Assembly (NCBI GenBank): GCA_963822615.1
Contig: CAWGIM010000001.1
Location: forward strand, 1,054,001 to 1,118,000
DNA: 64,000 nucleotides
From: Trebonia sp963822615
Lineage (GTDB): Bacteria; Actinomycetota; Actinomycetes; Streptosporangiales; Streptosporangiaceae
Direction: 5' to 3'
Part shown: piece after piece, positions 18,168 to 27,225 of the stretch
Layout of the letters: every line of letters begins with the position of its first letter
Position numbering within the stretch: position 1 is the first letter of the stretch
Notes under the pieces: generated by a model
What the model was told of the DNA's origin: nothing
The model's input: the letters and a program-made list of their open reading frames with translations, nothing else
The model's database searches: none
Program-made: the position numbers and the translations under genes

Positions 18168-18896
18168 TCACCAGGGGGGCAGGACCGGCGGCGGCCCGGC
18201 CGGATCGACTTCGAGGCCGGTCCCGTCGCCGCGGCCGATCAGCCAGGCCAGCACCGTCTGCGGCGACCCGGAGACCCGGGCCGTCCGCTCGGCGTCCGCG
18301 GGGCCGACGCGGAACGCCTGCCCGGTGCCGGTCACCTCGACCAGGCAGGCGGGCGCGTCGTCCCGGCCGGCGAACGACCCGGCGACGTCGGGCAGCCGCT
18401 CGGCGGCGAAGCCGTCCGGCCAGTCGGCGACCAGGTACCCGATGCCCAGGTCCACGTGATGGATCTCCAGCTCAGACAGCCGCCGCGTCAGCGTGTACCA
18501 GGCCGGGTGCGCGTTGCCGTGAATGCCGTGCACGCTGGCCTGCCAGGCCGCCTCGGACAGGCTCGCGGCCTCGGCCGCCAGCGCCGCGGCCGACTCCGCG
18601 ACGTCGGCGCGCAGCTCGGCCGCGGAACGCCCCGCTCCGGCCTCGATGTCCTCGTCGCGGGCGGCGGCGCTCGGGTACTGCGGCGTCATCACCCCGGTAC
18701 GCGCCCAGGTCAGCAGGTTGCGCAGCCCGTCCGCGTTGCGCGCGAGATGGGTCAGCAGGTGCCCGCGGGTCCAGCCGGGCAGCAGCGAGGGCTCCCGCGC
18801 CCGCGCATCGGTGATCGCGGCCGTGCCCGCCAGCAGCCGCCCGGTCGACTCGTCTACCCAGCCGCGAAGCACCGCCGGGTCCGCAGTGGAAGTCAT
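18168..18896 (-). CDS. Mycothiol-dependent maleylpyruvate isomerase family protein
   Basis: A 242-residue DinB-like protein. It has the MDMPI N-terminal helical bundle with the metal-binding His pattern (PGWTRGHLLTHLARNADGLRNLL and ELEIHHVDLGIGY) and a C-terminal sterol-carrier-like domain ending WLIGRGDGTGLEV. Members use mycothiol or bind metal in detoxification and aromatic catabolism. The exact substrate cannot be told. It is transcribed alone, downstream of the YczE gene on the same strand. Confidence 0.85.
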   Translation of the reverse strand: MTSTADPAVLRGWVDESTGRLLAGTAAITDARAREPSLLPGWTRGHLLTHLARNADGLRNLLTWARTGVMTPQYPSAAARDEDIEAGAGRSAAELRADVAESAAALAAEAASLSEAAWQASVHGIHGNAHPAWYTLTRRLSELEIHHVDLGIGYLVADWPDGFAAERLPDVAGSFAGRDDAPACLVEVTGTGQAFRVGPADAERTARVSGSPQTVLAWLIGRGDGTGLEVDPAGPPPVLPPW

Positions 18897-18915
18897 GCCG
18901 CGATGCTACAAGCGC

Positions 18916-19599
18916 TCAGGCCGACGACGACGGCCGTCCCTCCACCCGGTCGTTCCGCGTGCTCCGCGCCTTCAGGGCGAAGAGCGGCAGGGTCCGGTGC
19001 GTGAGCGGGCCGATGGATGCCGCGTACAGCACCGTCCCGATGCCGACCGAGCCGCCCAGGGCCCAGCCGACGGCCAGCACGGCCACCTCGATGACCGTCC
19101 GCACCAGCCGAATCTGGTGCCCGCGGGCGGCGAACGCCGTGGTCAGGCCGTCACGCGGGCCCGGGCCGAAGCCCGCGCCGATGTACAGGCCGGTCGCGAA
19201 GGCGTTCAGCAGGATCCCGAGGACGAGGACGGCAACCTGCGTCAGCGGCTGGTGCTGGGCCGGCACGACGGACACGGTCGCGTCGATGCACAGGCCGACG
19301 ACGACGGCGTTGGCGAAGGTGCCGAGGCCGAAACGCTCACGCAGCGGCAGCCACAGCAACAGCACGACCAGGCTGGCCCCGATCGCCCAGGTACCCACCT
19401 GGCCCCCGAACGTCCTTGCCAGCCCCTGGTGCAGCACGTCCCACGGATCGACGCCGAGGTCGGCCTGCAGCAGCAGGCCACTGCTCACCCCGTAGGTCAC
19501 CAGCCCGACGCAGAGCATGACCGAGCGGACCAGCAGGCGATCAGTGGGCAGCGGGAGCAGCGGTAGACGGCGCGTCGGCGAGGCCGGAAGAAGCAGCAC
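18916..19599 (-). CDS. YczE-family integral membrane protein
   Basis: About 227 residues with five to six helices. The family features are GLLLQADLGVDPWDVLHQGLA, GTFANAVVVGLCIDA and GLYIGAGFGPGPRDGLTTA. A GTG at 19599 is the likely start, since longer versions would run into the shared promoter. It is divergent from a MocR-type regulator. YczE proteins are commonly paired with YczR-type MocR regulators, whose target they are thought to be. Function is unknown; a transporter role is often assumed. Confidence 0.85.
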   Translation of the reverse strand: MLLLPASPTRRLPLLPLPTDRLLVRSVMLCVGLVTYGVSSGLLLQADLGVDPWDVLHQGLARTFGGQVGTWAIGASLVVLLLWLPLRERFGLGTFANAVVVGLCIDATVSVVPAQHQPLTQVAVLVLGILLNAFATGLYIGAGFGPGPRDGLTTAFAARGHQIRLVRTVIEVAVLAVGWALGGSVGIGTVLYAASIGPLTHRTLPLFALKARSTRNDRVEGRPSSSA

Positions 19600-19614
19600 C
19601 AGTTGATTGTCGGG

Positions 19615-19643
19615 CCAATTGGTCCGCTCTATCCAATACCAAT
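19615..19643. promoter_or_regulatory. Probable MocR operator between yczE and its regulator
   Basis: Between the two divergent starts lie CCAATTGG (19615-19622) and two further CCAAT boxes (19633-19637, 19639-19643). ATTGG at 19618-19622 and CCAAT at 19633-19637 form an inverted pair, and the CCAAT boxes form direct repeats. MocR regulators typically bind such direct and inverted repeats. A TAGGAT at 19645-19650 may be the -10 of the leaderless regulator gene. Confidence 0.5.
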
Positions 19644-19657
19644 CTAGGATTGCTGGT

Positions 19658-21049
19658 GTGGTCAGCACCGCGGAACTCGCCGCCCAGCTCGCGCCTTCCC
19701 TCGGCCGCCGCTCGGCCTACCTGGACCTGGCCGACGGCCTGCGCGCGCTGATCATGGACGGCCGCCTGGTGGCCGGAGACCGGCTGCCGCCGCAGCGAGC
19801 GCTGGCTGACGCGCTCCGGCTCAGCCGGTCGACCGTCGTGTCGTCGCTCACCGTGCTCCAGGCCGAGGGCTTCCTGTCCGCCCGGCAAGGGAGCGCCACG
19901 ACGGTGTGCGCTCCCCCCGGGCCGGCCGACCGGCCGGACGAGCCGGCCTGGCTGGACACGGGCCCGGCGGCCGCCATCGACCTCTCGATCGCGGTGCTGC
20001 CCGCGCCCAGCCAGGTACTCGACGCGGCGCACCGGGCCGCCGACCGCCTGCCCGCGCTGGCGGCCGGCCCCGGGCTCCATCCGCTCGGCGTCCCTGAGCT
20101 CCGGGCCGCCGTGGCGGCCCGGCTGAGCCGGCGGGGCCTGCCCACCCGGCCGGACCAGGTCCTGATCACGCAGGGCGCCCTGCACGGCTGGGACCTGATC
20201 CTGCGCACCTTCGCCCGTCCCGGCCGCCACGTCCTGGTCGAGCAGCCGAGTTACCCGGCCGCGATCGACGCCGTCCGCGAGCACCACGCCCGGCCGCAGC
20301 CGCTGGCGGTCACGGCCGGCGGCTGGCAGTGGCCGCACCGTTCCGGCCCGTCCCCGGACATCGCCTACGCGGTGCCGGACTTCCAGAATCCCACCGGCCA
20401 CCTGGCCGACGACAGCGAGCGGCGCGTCCTCGTCCAGCGCACCCGGGATCTGCTGCTGTGCGTGGACGAGACCTTCGCCGAGCTGGGCGACGGCGGGCCG
20501 GTCACGCCGACCGCCGCCCTCGACCAGCGGGTGCTCACGATCGGGACGCTGTCGAAACTGGTCTGGGCGGGGCTGCGGATCGGCTGGGTACGCGGTCCCC
20601 GCGAGGTGGTCAGCCGGCTGGCCGCCGCCCGCTCAAGCCAGGACGTCGCCGCGCCGGTCCTGGATCAACTGCTCGCACTGGAGCTGACGGATCAGCTTGA
20701 CGAGATCGGCGCAGCCCGGCGGGCGCTGCTGCGGGAGCGGCGCGCGCACGCCGTCGCGGAGGTCCGCCGGGCCGGATGGGACCTCGTCGAACCGTCCGGG
20801 GGCATGTTCTTGTGGGTCGACCTGAACGGCGCGAGCAGCACCCAGCTCTCGAACGCGGTGCGCCCGCGGGGCGTACGCATCCCGCCCGGGACCCGCTTCT
20901 CGACCAGCCGGACGCACGACCGCTATTTCCGGGTCCCGGTCACCGCTCCCCCGGCCCTGCTGACGGAGGCGATTCGCCGGATCGTGGAGGTGTCCGGGTC
21001 CGCCGGCGGCCGGCCGCGCCCCGCGACCGGGCCGATCTGGACCATCTGA
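19658..21049 (+). CDS. MocR-type PLP-dependent transcriptional regulator (YczR-like)
   Basis: About 463 residues. The N-terminal GntR-type winged helix (LADGLRALIMDGRLVAGDRLPPQRALADALRLSRSTVVSSL) is joined to an aminotransferase fold type I domain. PLP contacts are visible: Asn-Pro in DFQNPTG, Asp in LCVDETFAELG, and the Schiff-base Lys in TIGTLSKLVWAGLRIGW. The GTG at 19658 lacks a ribosome site and sits about 8 bases after a possible -10 box, so it may be leaderless. It most likely controls the divergent yczE-type gene. Confidence 0.92.
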   Translation: MVSTAELAAQLAPSLGRRSAYLDLADGLRALIMDGRLVAGDRLPPQRALADALRLSRSTVVSSLTVLQAEGFLSARQGSATTVCAPPGPADRPDEPAWLDTGPAAAIDLSIAVLPAPSQVLDAAHRAADRLPALAAGPGLHPLGVPELRAAVAARLSRRGLPTRPDQVLITQGALHGWDLILRTFARPGRHVLVEQPSYPAAIDAVREHHARPQPLAVTAGGWQWPHRSGPSPDIAYAVPDFQNPTGHLADDSERRVLVQRTRDLLLCVDETFAELGDGGPVTPTAALDQRVLTIGTLSKLVWAGLRIGWVRGPREVVSRLAAARSSQDVAAPVLDQLLALELTDQLDEIGAARRALLRERRAHAVAEVRRAGWDLVEPSGGMFLWVDLNGASSTQLSNAVRPRGVRIPPGTRFSTSRTHDRYFRVPVTAPPALLTEAIRRIVEVSGSAGGRPRPATGPIWTI

Positions 21050-21064
21050 CCCGGCCCAGGTGCG

Positions 21065-21652
21065 TTAGCGCCCGAGCGGGAACGCCGCCAGGCGGCGCCA
21101 CCGGCCCGGTGCGGCGGCTGAGTTGCCCGGCTCCGGACCGGTCATCAGGGTGACCTCGGCCGCCCGGGCCGCGATCGGAAGCTGCCGGCTGACCGCGTCC
21201 GCGGCCGCCTGCCTGGCCGCCAGGTCGCCTAGGTGCCCGACCGTCAGGTGCGGGACAACGTCGGCGTACTGGCCCCCGTAGGGCGCGCAGGCCGGGAACG
21301 CCCGGCTCGCCAATGCGGTGAGCTCACGAAACGGGGCGTCGTCGCGGGGAGCGAGCCACACCACGCGGTCAGCGAACCAGGCCACCCGGTCCAGCGTGAA
21401 GCCGAAGGCCGGGACCCCGGCCATCAGCCCGGCCAGCACCTCCCGGACGGCCGGGCTGACCTGCGACGGCGGCAAGAACGGGTAGAGCACGGTCAGGTGC
21501 GCGGGCACGCCCTGGCGAGCGCTGGCGTCCAGCCGGGCCCGGTGCTCCCCCACCGCGGCCTCGGCGGCGGGCACCGCGACCAGCAGCGCGGTCTGCCATT
21601 CGGGCCGGCCGGCGGAAGGGGCGGGCCCGGGATCGGAAGCGGTGCTGGGCAT
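21065..21652 (-). CDS. 2'-5' RNA ligase/cyclic phosphodiesterase family protein
   Basis: A 195-residue 2H phosphoesterase. The two catalytic H-x-T motifs are seen as AHLTVLYPFLP (about residue 52) and PHLTVGHLGD (about residue 133). Such proteins open 2',3'-cyclic phosphates or ligate RNA ends. The biological target is not evident. It is convergent with the MocR gene, 15 bases apart. Confidence 0.88.
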   Translation of the reverse strand: MPSTASDPGPAPSAGRPEWQTALLVAVPAAEAAVGEHRARLDASARQGVPAHLTVLYPFLPPSQVSPAVREVLAGLMAGVPAFGFTLDRVAWFADRVVWLAPRDDAPFRELTALASRAFPACAPYGGQYADVVPHLTVGHLGDLAARQAAADAVSRQLPIAARAAEVTLMTGPEPGNSAAAPGRWRRLAAFPLGR

Positions 21653-21817
21653 GGGGCAACGGTACGCACCCGTTCGGGATCGCGCCGTTGATTTTCGTCA
21701 GGGCTGGCGCGCCACTACCGGCAACGACGTTAGGCTCTAATTTCTTTAGAAGCTTTCTTCTTTCGCATCCGGTCGCTGTGAGTTGCTCTCTTAAGGTACT
21801 TGCTGCTAACGTGTTGC

Positions 21818-21839
21818 TTGTTCGAAGCATACCGAACAA
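21818..21839. promoter_or_regulatory. Inverted repeat upstream of DJ-1/PfpI gene
   Basis: TTGTTCG at 21818-21824 and CGAACAA at 21833-21839 form a perfect 7-base inverted repeat with an 8-base spacer, 17 bases before the start codon and inside an unusually A+T-rich leader (about 21,700-21,850). It resembles an operator for a dimeric regulator. Confidence 0.45.
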
Positions 21840-21856
21840 TCGGAAAAGGGGTCGTC

Positions 21857-22576
21857 ATGACCGCAGTCCTCCTCGTCGTCTCGAGCGCCAGCGCCTGGAC
21901 CCTCAAGGACGGCACCCAGCACCCGACCGGGTTCTGGGCCAGCGAGTTCATCCACCCGCACCAGGTCTTCACCGAGGCCGGCTACGACATCACCATCGCC
22001 AGCCCCGGCGGCATCGCGCCGACCGTGGACGAGTTCAGCCTCGCCCCGGCGATGAACAACAACGACCAGGCCGCGATCGACGCGCAGCGCGCGTACCTGG
22101 CCGGCCTGGGGACCAAGCTGTCCCGCCCGGCGCGCCTGGAAGACGTCGACCCCGGTGCCTACGACGCGGTCTTCGTGGCCGGCGGCCACGGCCCGATGGA
22201 GGACCTGGCCGACAACCCGGCCATCGGGCGGATCTACGCGGCCCTGCTGCCCGACCAGGACAAGGTCGTCGGCGCCGTCTGCCACGGTGTCGGCGCGCTC
22301 TTGCCGGCCCGGAACGCGGACGGCGGCTGGGCCTTCGCCGGCCGGAAGATCACCGGCTTCACCGATGAGGAGGAGTCGGCAGTCGGATTCGCCGACAAGG
22401 CGCCGTGGCTGCTGGAGAGCCGGCTGCGGGCCGCCGGAGCCGACTTCGAGGGCGGGGCGGCCTTCGAGCCGCACGTGGTCGTCGACGGCAACGTGGTCAC
22501 CGGCCAGAACCCGGCCTCGGCGCAGCCCTCGGCGGAGGCCGTGGTCCAGCTCCTGTCCTCCGTCGCGGCCAGGTAA
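21857..22576 (+). CDS. DJ-1/PfpI family protein (Hsp31-like glyoxalase/amidase fold)
   Basis: A 239-residue class I amidotransferase-like protein. The nucleophile elbow is AVCHGVGALLPA with its Cys, preceded by VFVAGGHGPMEDLADN containing the conserved Glu/Asp region. The length and the TGFWASEFIHPHQVFTEAGYDITIASPGG opening match the Hsp31-like subgroup, which acts on glyoxals or as a chaperone. ATG 21857 follows AAGGGG. The CGNR gene starts 32 bases downstream and may be co-transcribed. Confidence 0.92.
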   Translation: MTAVLLVVSSASAWTLKDGTQHPTGFWASEFIHPHQVFTEAGYDITIASPGGIAPTVDEFSLAPAMNNNDQAAIDAQRAYLAGLGTKLSRPARLEDVDPGAYDAVFVAGGHGPMEDLADNPAIGRIYAALLPDQDKVVGAVCHGVGALLPARNADGGWAFAGRKITGFTDEEESAVGFADKAPWLLESRLRAAGADFEGGAAFEPHVVVDGNVVTGQNPASAQPSAEAVVQLLSSVAAR

Positions 22577-22608
22577 CCAACCGGGCCGGCCCGCTGGAAG
22601 GCGGAGAA

Positions 22609-23175
22609 GTGACAGCGCAGGAGAGTGCGGGCAAGCCAGCGGCGGACCTGGTGCTGGGATTCGTCAACACCCGGCCCACCGGCAACGGCGCGCCTGAACG
22701 CCTACGTGACGCGCAGGGCCTGCGGCAGTGGATCCTGGCAGCCGGCCTCAGCCGTGACCAAGGCCTGCGGGTGACCGATGCCGACGCGGCGGTTGCCCGT
22801 GAGCTGCGCGCCGCCCTGGTGGTCCTGCTGCTTCGCCACGTACGAGTTGAGGAGCAGGAGGGCGCGCTGGCCGAGGCCGAAGACCACCTGCGGCGCACCG
22901 CCGAGCTGTACCCGCTGGTCGCGGCGGTCACCGAGAGCGGCTGCGAGCTGGTGCCGTCCCAAGGTGGGATGCCCGGCGTGTTCGGTTCGCTGTTCGGGGC
23001 ACTCGCGCAGGCCACGGCGTCGGGGCTATGGCCACGGATGAAGATGTGCCGCAACCTGCCCTGCCATGTCAGCTTCCTGGACAAGACCCGCAACTGCGGG
23101 GGCCTGTACTGCAGCGCGGCCTGCGGCAGCCAGGTCTCCATGCGCTCCTTCCGCCAGCGCCAGAAGTCGGGCTGA
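22609..23175 (+). CDS. CGNR zinc-finger (ABATE domain) putative regulator
   Basis: A 188-residue protein with the N-terminal ABATE-like helical domain (DLVLGFVNTRPTG) and a C-terminal zinc finger: MCRNLPCHVSFLDKTRN...YCSAACGSQVSMRSFRQRQ, where two Cys pairs bind zinc. Such proteins are thought to be stress-linked DNA-binding regulators in actinobacteria. GTG 22609 is preceded by a GGAG-containing leader. It probably forms a unit with the DJ-1/PfpI gene upstream. Confidence 0.88.
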   Translation: MTAQESAGKPAADLVLGFVNTRPTGNGAPERLRDAQGLRQWILAAGLSRDQGLRVTDADAAVARELRAALVVLLLRHVRVEEQEGALAEAEDHLRRTAELYPLVAAVTESGCELVPSQGGMPGVFGSLFGALAQATASGLWPRMKMCRNLPCHVSFLDKTRNCGGLYCSAACGSQVSMRSFRQRQKSG

Positions 23176-23210
23176 GGCCGGGAGGGGGCCCGGGCCAGGA
23201 GGCCAGTTCG

Positions 23211-24026
23211 TCAGGGCTTGCGTGCCACCACCCCGTGCACCGGTACCGGCGCGACCGCGGCCGCCCGGTCCGGGCGCCACTCGGTGACCGGGACCACGCC
23301 CGGCTCCACCACCTCGAGCCCGGCGACCAGCGCGAGCACCTCGTCGCGGTTGCGCAGGGTGATCGGCACCGGCACGGTCTTGTTCCACTGCCTGGCCGCG
23401 GCCGGCATCGCCGGGTCCAGGTCGCTGGCCAGGTGGTAGATGACGACGTGGCTGCCCGACGGCAGCACCGCCATCAGCGACGACACCGCCCGGGCGGCGG
23501 CGATCATGGTCGGCACGTGCGCCAGGGTGGACATCAGCAGCACGCCGGCCGGCTGGCCAAGGTCGAGGGTGGGGGCGGCGGCCGCGATGATCGCGTCCAC
23601 GTCCGCGATGTCCCCGCGGACGCAGCTCACCGAGCCGGCCGGGGCGGACGCGATGAGCGCCTGCGCGCGGGTCAGCACCAGCGGGTCGCTGTCGGTGTAC
23701 ACCACCCGGCAGCGCGGGTCGGCCGCCAGCGCCGTCTCGTGGGTGCCGCCGGGCGGCACCAGGCCGTTGCCGATGTCGAGGAGCTGCCTGATCCCGGCCT
23801 CGGCGACCAGGTAGCGGACCGTCCGGCGGCGGAACGCGCCGGCCTCGGCCGGGATCCGCTCGACGGCCGGGACCGACGCGGTGACCTCAAGCGCCGCCTT
23901 GCGGTCGGCCGCGAAGTGGTCGGACCCGCCGCGCAGGAAGTCAGCCGCGCGGGCCGCGTTCGGCACGGTGACATCGATAAGGCCCGGGCGGGCGCGGCGC
24001 GGCGCGGCCTGCTCGTCTTCAGTCAT
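23211..24026 (-). CDS. SAM-dependent methyltransferase, Methyltransf_19 (DUF574)
   Basis: A 271-residue member of an actinobacteria-specific methyltransferase family. It shows the N-terminal DVTVPNAARAADFLRGG block, the SAM-binding strand QLLDIGNGL, the acidic strand VVYTDSDPLVL, and the C-terminal EPGVVPVTEWRP. It starts at ATG 24026. Because the upstream paralogue has lost frame, the two genes currently read as one long open frame, but two independent domains and a clear start show two genes. Substrates of this family are unknown. Confidence 0.88.
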   Translation of the reverse strand: MTEDEQAAPRRARPGLIDVTVPNAARAADFLRGGSDHFAADRKAALEVTASVPAVERIPAEAGAFRRRTVRYLVAEAGIRQLLDIGNGLVPPGGTHETALAADPRCRVVYTDSDPLVLTRAQALIASAPAGSVSCVRGDIADVDAIIAAAAPTLDLGQPAGVLLMSTLAHVPTMIAAARAVSSLMAVLPSGSHVVIYHLASDLDPAMPAAARQWNKTVPVPITLRNRDEVLALVAGLEVVEPGVVPVTEWRPDRAAAVAPVPVHGVVARKP

Positions 24027-24079
24027 GCGAACAACCCCCGAATGACGGCACGACCTCGTATCAGCTACCCCAAGGGTAC

Positions 24080-24893
24080 CTAGAAGGGTTTCCTGGCCAC
24101 CGCGCCGAGCAGCGGAAGCCCGTTCGGGCACTCCGGGTCGCCGGGGCCGGGCCGCCAGTCCGGCAGCTCCACCAGCCCGGGCGGCACGAGGTCGAAGGCC
24201 GGCCAGCCAGTGCTCCACCTGGCCCCGGTCGCGCAGGAAGACGGGCATCGCCGCGACCTGGTTCCAGCGCTGCGCGGCCAGTGCCAGCCGGTCGTCCCTG
24301 ACCGGCTGCATCACCGCCAGGTAGCTGTCGCCCGGCAGCACCTCGACCGTCCGTTCGAGCACGTCGCCCGCGTCCTCGAGGAAGTTCAGGATGTCGATCA
24401 TGATCACCCCGACCGGCCGGCTGAGGTCGAGGGTGGCCTCCGCCCCGGCCACGATCGACGCGGTGTCGCGCGCGTCGGCGTCGAGGTAGCTGGTGGCGCC
24501 CTCGGCGGCGGAGCGCAGCTTGGCCCGCGCGTGCGTCAGCACCACCGGGTCGTTGTCCACGTAGACGACGCGGCAGGACGGGTCGATCGCCTGGGCGACC
24601 TCGTGGGTGTTGCCCGCCGTCGGGATGCCGGTGCCGATGTCCAGGAACTGGCGGATGCCCGCCTCGGCGGCCAGGTAGGCGACCGTCCGGCGCAGGAACG
24701 CCCGCGAGGCCAGCGCCACCAGTTCCATCACCGGGGACGCGGCCATGAGCTGGCGGGCGGCCCGGCGGTCGGCCTCGAAGTTGTCACGGCCGCCGATGAG
24801 GAAGTTCCATACCCGGGCGACGTTGGGCAGCGTGGAGTCCACCTGGGGCGGCCTGAGCAGGCGAGAACTCGCCTTCAGCCATTCCTCAGCCAC
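24080..24893 (-). CDS. SAM-dependent methyltransferase, Methyltransf_19 (frameshifted)
   Basis: A paralogue of the next gene. Reading from GTG 24893 gives TLPNVARVWNFLIGGRDNFEADR, FLDIGTGIPT, VYVDNDPVVL and a core ending HWLAG. One extra C near 24204 then shifts the frame; removing it gives FDLVPPGLVELPDWRPG and a normal end VARKPF at TAG 24080. The corrected length is about 270 residues. The indel lies in a short C run and may be a sequencing error. Two copies in tandem suggest duplication. Confidence 0.85.
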
Positions 24894-24994
24894 TACGGGC
24901 CCCCCTGCCGCTTGCCGGGGCCACCTGCGCGCTTACGTTGCGGAGTGAGATGATGCGGCCCCGTTACGACCTGGGCGGCACCGGCCCCTACGGC

Positions 24995-25082
24995 TAAGTA
25001 TTCTAGGTACTTATACCGAGGGTGCGCCAGCCGACTAGGGCTGGTCAGTTGACTAGTTTTGTTTGGTCAGCTGACTAGTTTT
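24995..25082. promoter_or_regulatory. Palindrome-dense region upstream of methyltransferase pair
   Basis: Several symmetrical elements sit between the fadB-like stop and the methyltransferase start. TAAGTA and TACTTA pair around 7 bases (24995-25013); CCAGCC pairs with GGCTGG (about 25026-25043). A 19-base direct repeat with one mismatch occurs at 25042-25060 and 25064-25082 (period 22), each centred on GTCAGYTGAC. The last copy covers the fadB-like stop codon. The set could be operators, a terminator, or both. Confidence 0.45.
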
Positions 25083-27219
25083 TCCCGGCGAAGGGGGCGC
25101 CGGTGACCTTGGCCGCGATGCCCGTGCGGTCCAGGTACGGGGTGATGCCGCCGAGGTGGAACGGCCAGCCCGCGCCGAGGATCATGCACAGGTCAATGTC
25201 CTCGGGCGCCGCCACCACCCCCTCGTCCAGCATGAACCTGATCTCCTGGGCCAGGCCCTCCAGCGCCCGGGCGAGAACCTCGGGTCCCGACGACGGGTGG
25301 TCGCCCCCGGCCAGCAGCGCCGCTACCTCCGGGTCGACCGAGAAGTCGGGCCGGTAGACCGAGGCCTTGCCCGACTCAGCCAGCGCGCGCAGCTTGGGTG
25401 ACACCGCGAAGCGCATCCCGAACGCGTCGTGCAGCGTCTGCGCCACGTGCAGCGCGATCCGCGGCCCGACTAGCTGCAGCAGCAGGAACGGCGTCATCGG
25501 CAGGCCGAGCGGGTCGGCCGCGTGCTCGGCCACCTCGAACGGGGTGCCCTCGTCGACCGAGCGGGTGATCTCGCCCAGGAACCGGGTGAGCAGCCGGTTG
25601 ACCACGAACGCGGGCCGGTCGGCGACGATCACGCAGTTCTTCTTGAGGTTCTTGCCGACCGCGAGGGCGGTCGCCAGCGCGGCGTCATCGCATCCGCCGC
25701 CGCGCACCACCTCGACCAGCGGCAGCACCGCGACCGGGTTGAAGAAGTGGAAGCCGACCACCCGTTCGGGGTGCCGCAGGCCGGACGCCATCGCGGTCAC
25801 CGACAGCGAGGAGGTGTTGGTGGCGAGCACGCAGGTGTCGCTGACCACCGCCTCGACCTCGGCGAACACCTGCTGCTTGACCTCGAGCTGCTCGAACACC
25901 GCCTCGATGACGAAGTCGGCGTCGGCGAACCCGGCCTTGCTCACCGTCCCGCTGACCAGCGCCTTGTGCCGGTTGGCGGTATCGGCCGAGATCCTCCCCC
26001 GGGAGAGCTGCTTGTCGATCTCGGCGTGCACGTAGCCGACCCCGGCGTCCACCCGGGCCTGGTCGAGGTCGGTCATCACCACCGGGACCTGTAGTCGCCG
26101 GACGAACAGCAGGGCGATCTGCGCGGCCATCAGCCCGGCCCCGACCACGCCGACCTTGCCGACCGGGCGGGCGAGCGACTTGTCGGGGGCGCCCGCGGGC
26201 CGCCGGGCGCGCTTCTGCACCAGGTCGAACGCGTACAGCCCGGCCCGGAACTCATCCGACAGCATCAGCTCGGCCAGGGCCTCGTCCTCGGCCGCGAACC
26301 CCTCGTCGCGGGACGCGGTGCGCGCGGCCGCCACCAGGTCAAGCGCCCGGTAGGGGGCGGGGGCGGCGCCGTGCAGCTTGCCGTCGACCAGGAACCGGGC
26401 GGCGGCCACCGCCTGCGCCCATTCTTCTTCGGTGCCGGCCGGGGCGGCGTCCGGGCCGGCCGGGCGATCTATTGTCACCGCGCCGTCAAGCACCGACGCG
26501 GCCCAGCGCAGCGACTGCTCGAGGAAGTCGGCGGGCTCGAACATCGCGTCGGCCAGGCCGAGCTGGAAGGCCTCGGGCCCGCGGATCATCTTGTTCTGCG
26601 CCAGGGGGTTCTCGATGATGAGCTTCAGCGCCGGGGCCGGCCCGATCAGCCGCGGCAGCAGGTAGGCACCACCCCAGCCGGGCACGATGCCGAGGAAGCA
26701 CTCGGGGAAGGCGATCATCGGCACCCCGGACGAGATGGTCCGGTAGGTGCAGTGCAGCGCGACCTCGAGGCCGCCGCCGAGCGCGACGCCGTTGATGAAG
26801 CAGAACGACGGCACCGGCAGCTCGCCCAGCCGCCTGAACACCGCGTGCCCGAGCGAGGCGATGCCGAGCGCCCGCTCGCGGGCCGCCCGCGGGTCGGTGC
26901 CCGCAGCGGCTAGGGCAGCCGCCCCGGCCTCCAGGTCAGCGCCGGCCGCGAGGATGAACGGCTTGCCGGTGACGCCGACGGCGGCGATCTCGCCCGCCGC
27001 CGCCCGCGCCGCCACCTGGTCGAGGGCCGCGTTCAGGGACAGCAGCCCCTGCGGCCCGAACGTGTTCGGCTTGGTGTGGTCGTGCCCGTTGTCCAGCGTG
27101 ATCAGCGTTAGGAGCCCGGCCGACCCGAGGTCGACGTCGCGGACGATCGCCCGGGTGACCACCTCGGCCGGGAACTCGTCGGGCGACGGCAGGCTGCCGC
27201 TTACGTTCGGGATGTTCAT
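25075..27219 (-). CDS. fadB: Bifunctional enoyl-CoA hydratase / 3-hydroxyacyl-CoA dehydrogenase
   Basis: The alpha subunit of the fatty-acid beta-oxidation complex, 714 residues. The N-terminal ~280 residues are a crotonase (GVTGKPFILAAGADLEAG, FINGVALGGGLEVALHC oxyanion strands). A linker leads to the NAD-binding domain (KVGVVGAGLMAAQIA) and the dehydrogenase C-terminus (HPERVVGFHFFNPVAVLPLVEVVRG, then NRLLTRFLGE). It follows the thiolase gene with a 6-base gap and its ribosome site overlaps the thiolase end, so the two subunits are co-translated. Confidence 0.95.
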   Translation of the reverse strand: MNIPNVSGSLPSPDEFPAEVVTRAIVRDVDLGSAGLLTLITLDNGHDHTKPNTFGPQGLLSLNAALDQVAARAAAGEIAAVGVTGKPFILAAGADLEAGAAALAAAGTDPRAARERALGIASLGHAVFRRLGELPVPSFCFINGVALGGGLEVALHCTYRTISSGVPMIAFPECFLGIVPGWGGAYLLPRLIGPAPALKLIIENPLAQNKMIRGPEAFQLGLADAMFEPADFLEQSLRWAASVLDGAVTIDRPAGPDAAPAGTEEEWAQAVAAARFLVDGKLHGAAPAPYRALDLVAAARTASRDEGFAAEDEALAELMLSDEFRAGLYAFDLVQKRARRPAGAPDKSLARPVGKVGVVGAGLMAAQIALLFVRRLQVPVVMTDLDQARVDAGVGYVHAEIDKQLSRGRISADTANRHKALVSGTVSKAGFADADFVIEAVFEQLEVKQQVFAEVEAVVSDTCVLATNTSSLSVTAMASGLRHPERVVGFHFFNPVAVLPLVEVVRGGGCDDAALATALAVGKNLKKNCVIVADRPAFVVNRLLTRFLGEITRSVDEGTPFEVAEHAADPLGLPMTPFLLLQLVGPRIALHVAQTLHDAFGMRFAVSPKLRALAESGKASVYRPDFSVDPEVAALLAGGDHPSSGPEVLARALEGLAQEIRFMLDEGVVAAPEDIDLCMILGAGWPFHLGGITPYLDRTGIAAKVTGAPFAGKN

Positions 27220-27225
27220 GGTTGT

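Noticed and set aside
23211..24893. One 560-residue double methyltransferase
   Set aside because: The two halves are separate paralogues. The joint reads as nonsense, while removing one base gives the first copy a normal end and leaves a good start for the second.
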